Assembly: GCA_046073825.1 (NCBI GenBank)
Contig: JBJTMY010000081.1
Coordinates: 1-9,235, forward strand
Direction of reading: 5' to 3'
Source: CAINEC01 sp046073825
Lineage (GTDB): Bacteria > Bacteroidota > Bacteroidia > AKYH767-A > OLB10
DNA: 9,235 bases
Part shown: positions 6,604-9,235 of the stretch, one piece after another
Numbering within the stretch: position 1 is the first letter of the stretch
Layout of the letters: each line of letters starts with the position of its first letter
Notes under the pieces: generated by a model
What the model saw: the letters and a program-made list of their open reading frames with translations, nothing else
What the model was told of the DNA's origin: nothing
Databases searched by the model: none
Made by a program: the position numbers and the translations under genes

Positions 6604-7299
6604 ATGTCATTATTTCTTCAACTTACAAATGCAGTTACTGAAACAGCCGCTGCAACAACGGGTTCAACAGGTGAAAAAAGTATTTCTCTTTGGGAAATGG
6701 CTTCTAAGGGAGGTCCAATTTTAATTCCCATTGGTATTCTGAGCATACTTGCCGTTTACATTTTCTTCGAACGTTTGTTAGTGATTTTGAAAGCTAGCAA
6801 GCTAGATGCAAACTTCATGAATCAAATTAAGCAATACGTAAATGCAGGTAATATTGATGCAGCAAGAAACTTATGTCGCACGACTAACAATCCATCTGCG
6901 CGTATGATAGAAAAAGGGTTAATGCGATTAGGTAAACCAGTGCGAGAAATTGAAGCAGCAATAGAGAATACTGGAAAACTTGAAGTTTATAAATTAGAAA
7001 AAAATTTAGGATTCTTGGGCACCATTGCTGGGATTGCTCCAATGTTCGGTTTCTTAGGAACTATTTTCGGTGTAATTAAAATCTTCTATCAAATTTCCTT
7101 ACAAAACAGCTTAGAAATCGATACTATCTCAGGAGGACTATATGTAAAAATGATTTCTTCGGGATCAGGACTTTTAGTAGGTATGATTGCTTATGCTGGG
7201 TATCATTATTTAGTACAACTAATTGACCGTGTAATTAATAAAATGGAAATTAATGCGGTTGACTTTATTGATTTATTAGAAGAACCTGTTCGCTCATGA
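6604..7299 (+). CDS. exbB: MotA/TolQ/ExbB proton channel family protein
   Basis: This 231-residue integral inner-membrane protein is the channel subunit that, with ExbD, uses the proton gradient to energise TonB. A short N-terminal tail ('EMASKGGPILIPIGILS') leads into membrane segment 1 (about 38-60, ending 'FFERLLVIL'). A cytoplasmic region (about 61-130) contains 'GNIDAARNLC' and 'RMIEKGLMRLG', both family-typical. Segment 2 is at about 135-160 with the signature 'LGTIAGIAPMFGFLGTIFGVI'. Segment 3 is at about 180-205 ('KMISSGSGLLVGMIAY'), followed by a short cytoplasmic tail. In segment 3 the place usually held by Thr-Thr in ExbB is Ser-Ser-Gly-Ser, so polarity is kept. The start is the ATG just before 'SLFLQL'. 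The TGA stop overlaps the exbD start (ATGA), indicating translational coupling. TolQ-like function cannot be excluded from sequence alone, but the neighbouring TonB-type gene favours ExbB. Confidence 0.93.
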   Translation: MSLFLQLTNAVTETAAATTGSTGEKSISLWEMASKGGPILIPIGILSILAVYIFFERLLVILKASKLDANFMNQIKQYVNAGNIDAARNLCRTTNNPSARMIEKGLMRLGKPVREIEAAIENTGKLEVYKLEKNLGFLGTIAGIAPMFGFLGTIFGVIKIFYQISLQNSLEIDTISGGLYVKMISSGSGLLVGMIAYAGYHYLVQLIDRVINKMEINAVDFIDLLEEPVRS

Positions 7300-7703
7300 A
7301 ATTAAGTCGCCGACAAAGAACAGCTTCAGAAGTATATAGTCATTCATTGAATGACATTATGTTCTTTTTGTTGTTATTCTTTTTGATTGCTTCTACGATG
7401 GCTACGCCTTCTGTATTGAAGTTGCTCCTTCCGAATTCAAAAACAGGTATTCAAAGTGTGAAGCATCCTGTTGTTATCAGTGTTTCTGCCGATTTAGAAT
7501 TTGCCATCAACGATCAAGTTGTGCCGCGCGAACAAGTAGAGAGTACCGTAGTGGCTGCTGTTAATGGAATCACCGATCCTACTGCTCTTTTAAAAGTAGA
7601 TAAGGCTGTTCCTTGGCAAGATGTGGTGTTCTTATTAGACATCGGGAATAAAAACAAAATTAAAATGGTAGCAGCAACCAATGTTACCAAGATTAATCAG
7701 TAA
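7296..7703 (+). CDS. exbD: Biopolymer transporter ExbD/TolR family protein
   Basis: This 135-residue protein has a short basic cytoplasmic tail ('KLSRRQR'), one membrane segment (about 18-36) and a periplasmic domain (about 55-130). The membrane segment reads 'SLNDIMFFLLLFFLIAST' and keeps the essential acidic residue (Asp20), which in the ExbD family takes part in proton transfer through the channel. The periplasmic part ends with 'ALLKVDKAVPWQDVVFLLDIGNKNKI', the usual ExbD/TolR pattern of a strand, an Asp and a helix. The start codon overlaps the exbB stop by 4 bp and the TAA overlaps the next ATG (TAATG), so the three genes should be translated as a unit. The length is normal for the family. 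Confidence 0.93.
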   Translation: MKLSRRQRTASEVYSHSLNDIMFFLLLFFLIASTMATPSVLKLLLPNSKTGIQSVKHPVVISVSADLEFAINDQVVPREQVESTVVAAVNGITDPTALLKVDKAVPWQDVVFLLDIGNKNKIKMVAATNVTKINQ

Positions 7704-8503
7704 TGACTTCGAATCAAAAAAAATCAATAGCGCTAACATTAACAGTGCATGGTATTATTGCCTTGCTGATGTTGTTATTGAATTTAACTACACCCGATCC
7801 TCCTTTTCCTGAGGGACTAGCCGGTGGTGGTGGTGGTGGTAGTTTTGTAGAGTTTGGCACCATGGACATTTCAGACGTTGCGCCTGCTCCAACACCTGCA
7901 CCTACGCCTCAACCAGAGGAGGAAATCATGACTAACGATGATGAGCAAACGGTAAGCATTGATCAGCCTGAAAAGACGAAGAACAAACCGGTGAAGAAGG
8001 AAAAAGAAAAAGTCAAGGTAAAAGAACAACCGAAAGTGAAAGTAGATTTGGTAGAAGTTCCGAAAGTAAATCAGAATGCCTTGTTTAAGGGTGGGAAACG
8101 AAATACAGGAGGTACTGTTCAAGGCAGTGGTGATGGAGGTGGCTTAGGAGATGGAAATGGAACGGGCAAAGGTCCGGGTACTGGCAGCGGTGACGGCGGC
8201 GGTAATGGAAGTGGATCTGGCAAAGGGGACGGATTTGGCTTTGACCTAACTGGAAGGGGTATCCGAAGCACTCCAAAAGTAGAAGACAATTCTCAAGAAC
8301 AAGGGAAAGTAGTTATCGATATCAGAGTTGATAAAAATGGTAATGTGATATCAGCGGAGGGTCCTGCTAGAGGATCAACCACTACTAGCGCAAACCTTGT
8401 ACGCAAATCGAAGGAAGCTGCTTTTAAAGTAAAGTTTACGCCTAGTTCCAATGATGTAGAAGTACAAAAAGGGACGATGACCTTTAGGTTCATCTTGAAA
8501 TAA
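7703..8503 (+). CDS. tonB: TonB-family energy transducer with Gly-rich linker
   Basis: This 266-residue protein has an N-terminal membrane anchor at about 9-27 ('IALTLTVHGIIALLMLLL'). It retains the membrane-embedded His (His16) with Thr four residues before it, corresponding to the Ser-x3-His of classical TonB. A Gly6 run follows (residues 41-46, six GGT codons at 7823-7840). Then come a Pro-rich 'APAPTPAPTPQPEEE' stretch, a Lys/Glu/Val-rich linker (about 90-120) and a very Gly-rich segment (about 131-180). The C-terminal domain (about 195-266) has the TonB fold pattern: 'GKVVIDIRVDKNGNVISAEG', a helix 'LVRKSKEAAFKVKF' and a final strand 'GTMTFRFILK'. It should span the periplasm and contact outer-membrane receptors, powered by the preceding ExbB and ExbD. 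The linker uses Gly where E. coli TonB uses Pro. The protein could serve a dedicated receptor set; this cannot be told here. Confidence 0.9.
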   Translation: MTSNQKKSIALTLTVHGIIALLMLLLNLTTPDPPFPEGLAGGGGGGSFVEFGTMDISDVAPAPTPAPTPQPEEEIMTNDDEQTVSIDQPEKTKNKPVKKEKEKVKVKEQPKVKVDLVEVPKVNQNALFKGGKRNTGGTVQGSGDGGGLGDGNGTGKGPGTGSGDGGGNGSGSGKGDGFGFDLTGRGIRSTPKVEDNSQEQGKVVIDIRVDKNGNVISAEGPARGSTTTSANLVRKSKEAAFKVKFTPSSNDVEVQKGTMTFRFILK

Positions 8504-8605
8504 TTTAGAAGAGCGTTGACTCGTTTTTAGAATTAGAATTACTAAGATGAATGTAATTTGCAGGGAGAGATTTTGAGAAGTTTTTAAGGTGCTGGAAAAA
8601 TAAGT

Positions 8606-8734
8606 GATTGTAAGTATTTGAATTCTGGAATAGATTTTTTTCAAATCGTATTTTTACCCCTGGGGGGACTTTTCACAATGCCGTTTACAAATGTTTATTT
8701 TGACAAATGTTTATTTAATTGGATAGTGTATCGA
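8606..8734. repeat. Direct repeat 1 with a C4-T-G6 dyad
   Basis: This copy pairs with 8823-8934 at an offset of 217 bp. From GATTGTAAGTATTTGAATTC through TTTACAAATGTTT the two are nearly identical, differing at a few scattered bases around the GC-rich centre. The unit contains a small GATTT/AAATC hairpin (around 8633-8646) and a GC-rich dyad CCCCTGGGGGG at 8657-8667 in otherwise AT-rich DNA. Towards its end this copy has a tandem duplication of ACAAATGTTTATTT (8687-8700 and 8703-8716) that is absent from copy 2. Both copies end at GTATCGA. Confidence 0.85.
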
Positions 8735-8822
8735 AGCTGTATGTTGTGATATTGTGCATCAAAACTAGACGATTCTTCGAAAGCATTTTCTTTTGTAATT
8801 ACCCATCACCAGAATAATAAAC

Positions 8823-8934
8823 GATTGTAAGTATTTGAATTCGGGAATAGATTTTTTTCAAATCGTATTTTTACCCCCGGGGGAACTTTTCAAAATGTCG
8901 TTTACAAATGTTTGTTTAATTTGCTAATGTATCG
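8823..8934. repeat. Direct repeat 2 with perfect CCCCCGGGGG palindrome
   Basis: This is the second copy of the unit at 8606-8734. It has a perfect 10-bp palindrome CCCCCGGGGG at 8874-8883 where copy 1 has CCCCTGGGGGG. It also has the same GATTT/AAATC hairpin (around 8850-8864) and the same TTTACAAATGTTT end, but only one ACAAATGTTT unit, so it is 17 bp shorter. The conserved arms and variable centre of the GC dyad look like a protein-binding site or a structured RNA element. Confidence 0.85.
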
Positions 8935-9208
8935 ACTAAATCAAAACATCAAACAAGCTTTTCCATCAAATTTTTCAGTTACAAGATCTTTATTTAAAAA
9001 TCAAAATCTTTTTTCCAAGAGCTAATAATAGTAGTGTATTGCCTAACTATTGTACAGTTCGGATTTTTCAAATCAACAATTTAAATGCGATTACCCATTC
9101 AGTTTCTAAAAAAGTTTCTTTTTCACTACATCTACGTTTACAAAATAAGAATAAAAATGATGAGTCCCGAATAATAATTTAATTGATATCACTTACTTTG
9201 TATTCATA

Positions 9209-9235
9209 ATGGATTATTCACAGACCCTCGCCTAT
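9209..9235 (+). CDS. folC: Start of a probable folylpolyglutamate/dihydrofolate synthase (truncated by window end)
   Basis: Only nine codons are visible, reading MDYSQTLAY. Bacteroidota FolC proteins typically begin with 'MxYxxTLxYL', and a folC gene following exbB-exbD-tonB is a known gene order in Flavobacteriia. FolC adds glutamates to folate cofactors in the cytoplasm. The call rests on these nine residues plus context and is therefore tentative. The 705-bp gap to tonB argues for separate transcription. Confidence 0.6.

Larger units (their letters stand above)
8504..9208. other. 705-bp intergenic region without a gene, containing repeats
   Basis: No open frame here shows a family resemblance, and the minus-strand frame at 8375-8644 overlaps tonB antisense and ends in AT-rich DNA. 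The region holds two direct repeats (8606-8734 and 8823-8934). Matches to parts of them recur at 9062-9074 (GATTTTTCAAATC) and 9135-9144 (CGTTTACAAA). ATTACCCAT occurs at 8798-8806 and 9090-9098. No strong terminator was found for the tonB operon and no full promoter match for the following gene. Confidence 0.7.

Noticed and set aside
6497..6724. 75-residue plus-strand frame overlapping the exbB start
   Set aside because: It is out of frame with exbB, rich in Gln/Lys and without family features; the exbB frame explains the region.
8510..8527. Terminator directly after tonB
   Set aside because: GAG/CTC followed by T5 gives only a 3-bp stem, too weak to call.
8375..8644. 89-residue minus-strand frame past the tonB end
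   Set aside because: It is mostly antisense to the TonB C-terminal domain and continues into AT-rich repeat DNA with no features.

Overview
The window reads as chromosomal DNA of a Bacteroidota, most likely Flavobacteriales. It is AT-rich. Three genes end in type IX secretion (T9SS) type A C-terminal sorting domains. Starts lack obvious Shine-Dalgarno sequences. The tRNA promoter is an exact match to the Bacteroidota form TTTG-N19-TAnnTTTG. The order exbB-exbD-tonB followed by a folC-like start is also familiar from this phylum.

Layout. Positions 1-558 (+) hold the 3' end of a secreted adhesin-like T9SS cargo gene. It converges on 623-2365 (-), a mosaic T9SS cargo with PKD, C2-like and Ig-like modules. 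A perfect 18-bp hairpin between them should terminate both. At 2497-3255 (+) is a small lipoprotein built from seven units that recur almost exactly every 26 residues. At 3410-3484 (+) is tRNA-Val(UAC) with its own promoter and terminator. From about 3520 to 3816 lies a non-coding array: a 14-bp perfect inverted repeat, two roughly 95-bp direct repeats each starting with a terminator-like hairpin, and three motifs that look like a tRNA T-arm whose loop has been opened by a small palindrome. At 4016-6442 (-) is a large T9SS cargo with a repeat-rich N-terminal half (probably a beta-propeller), Ig-like modules and a PKD domain. It is divergent from 6604-8503 (+), three overlapping genes for an ExbB-ExbD-TonB energy-transducing complex. 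Positions 8504-9208 have no gene but carry two direct-repeat copies centred on a GC-rich palindrome. The last nine codons of the window look like the start of folC.

How the genes work together. ExbB and ExbD form the inner-membrane proton channel and TonB carries the energy across the periplasm to outer-membrane receptors. The ATGA and TAATG overlaps imply translational coupling and controlled stoichiometry. The three T9SS cargo proteins and the lipoprotein are cell-envelope or surface products and show no direct functional link to the TonB operon. No complete mobile element, CRISPR array or defence system is present. The least explained material is the two families of intergenic repeats.
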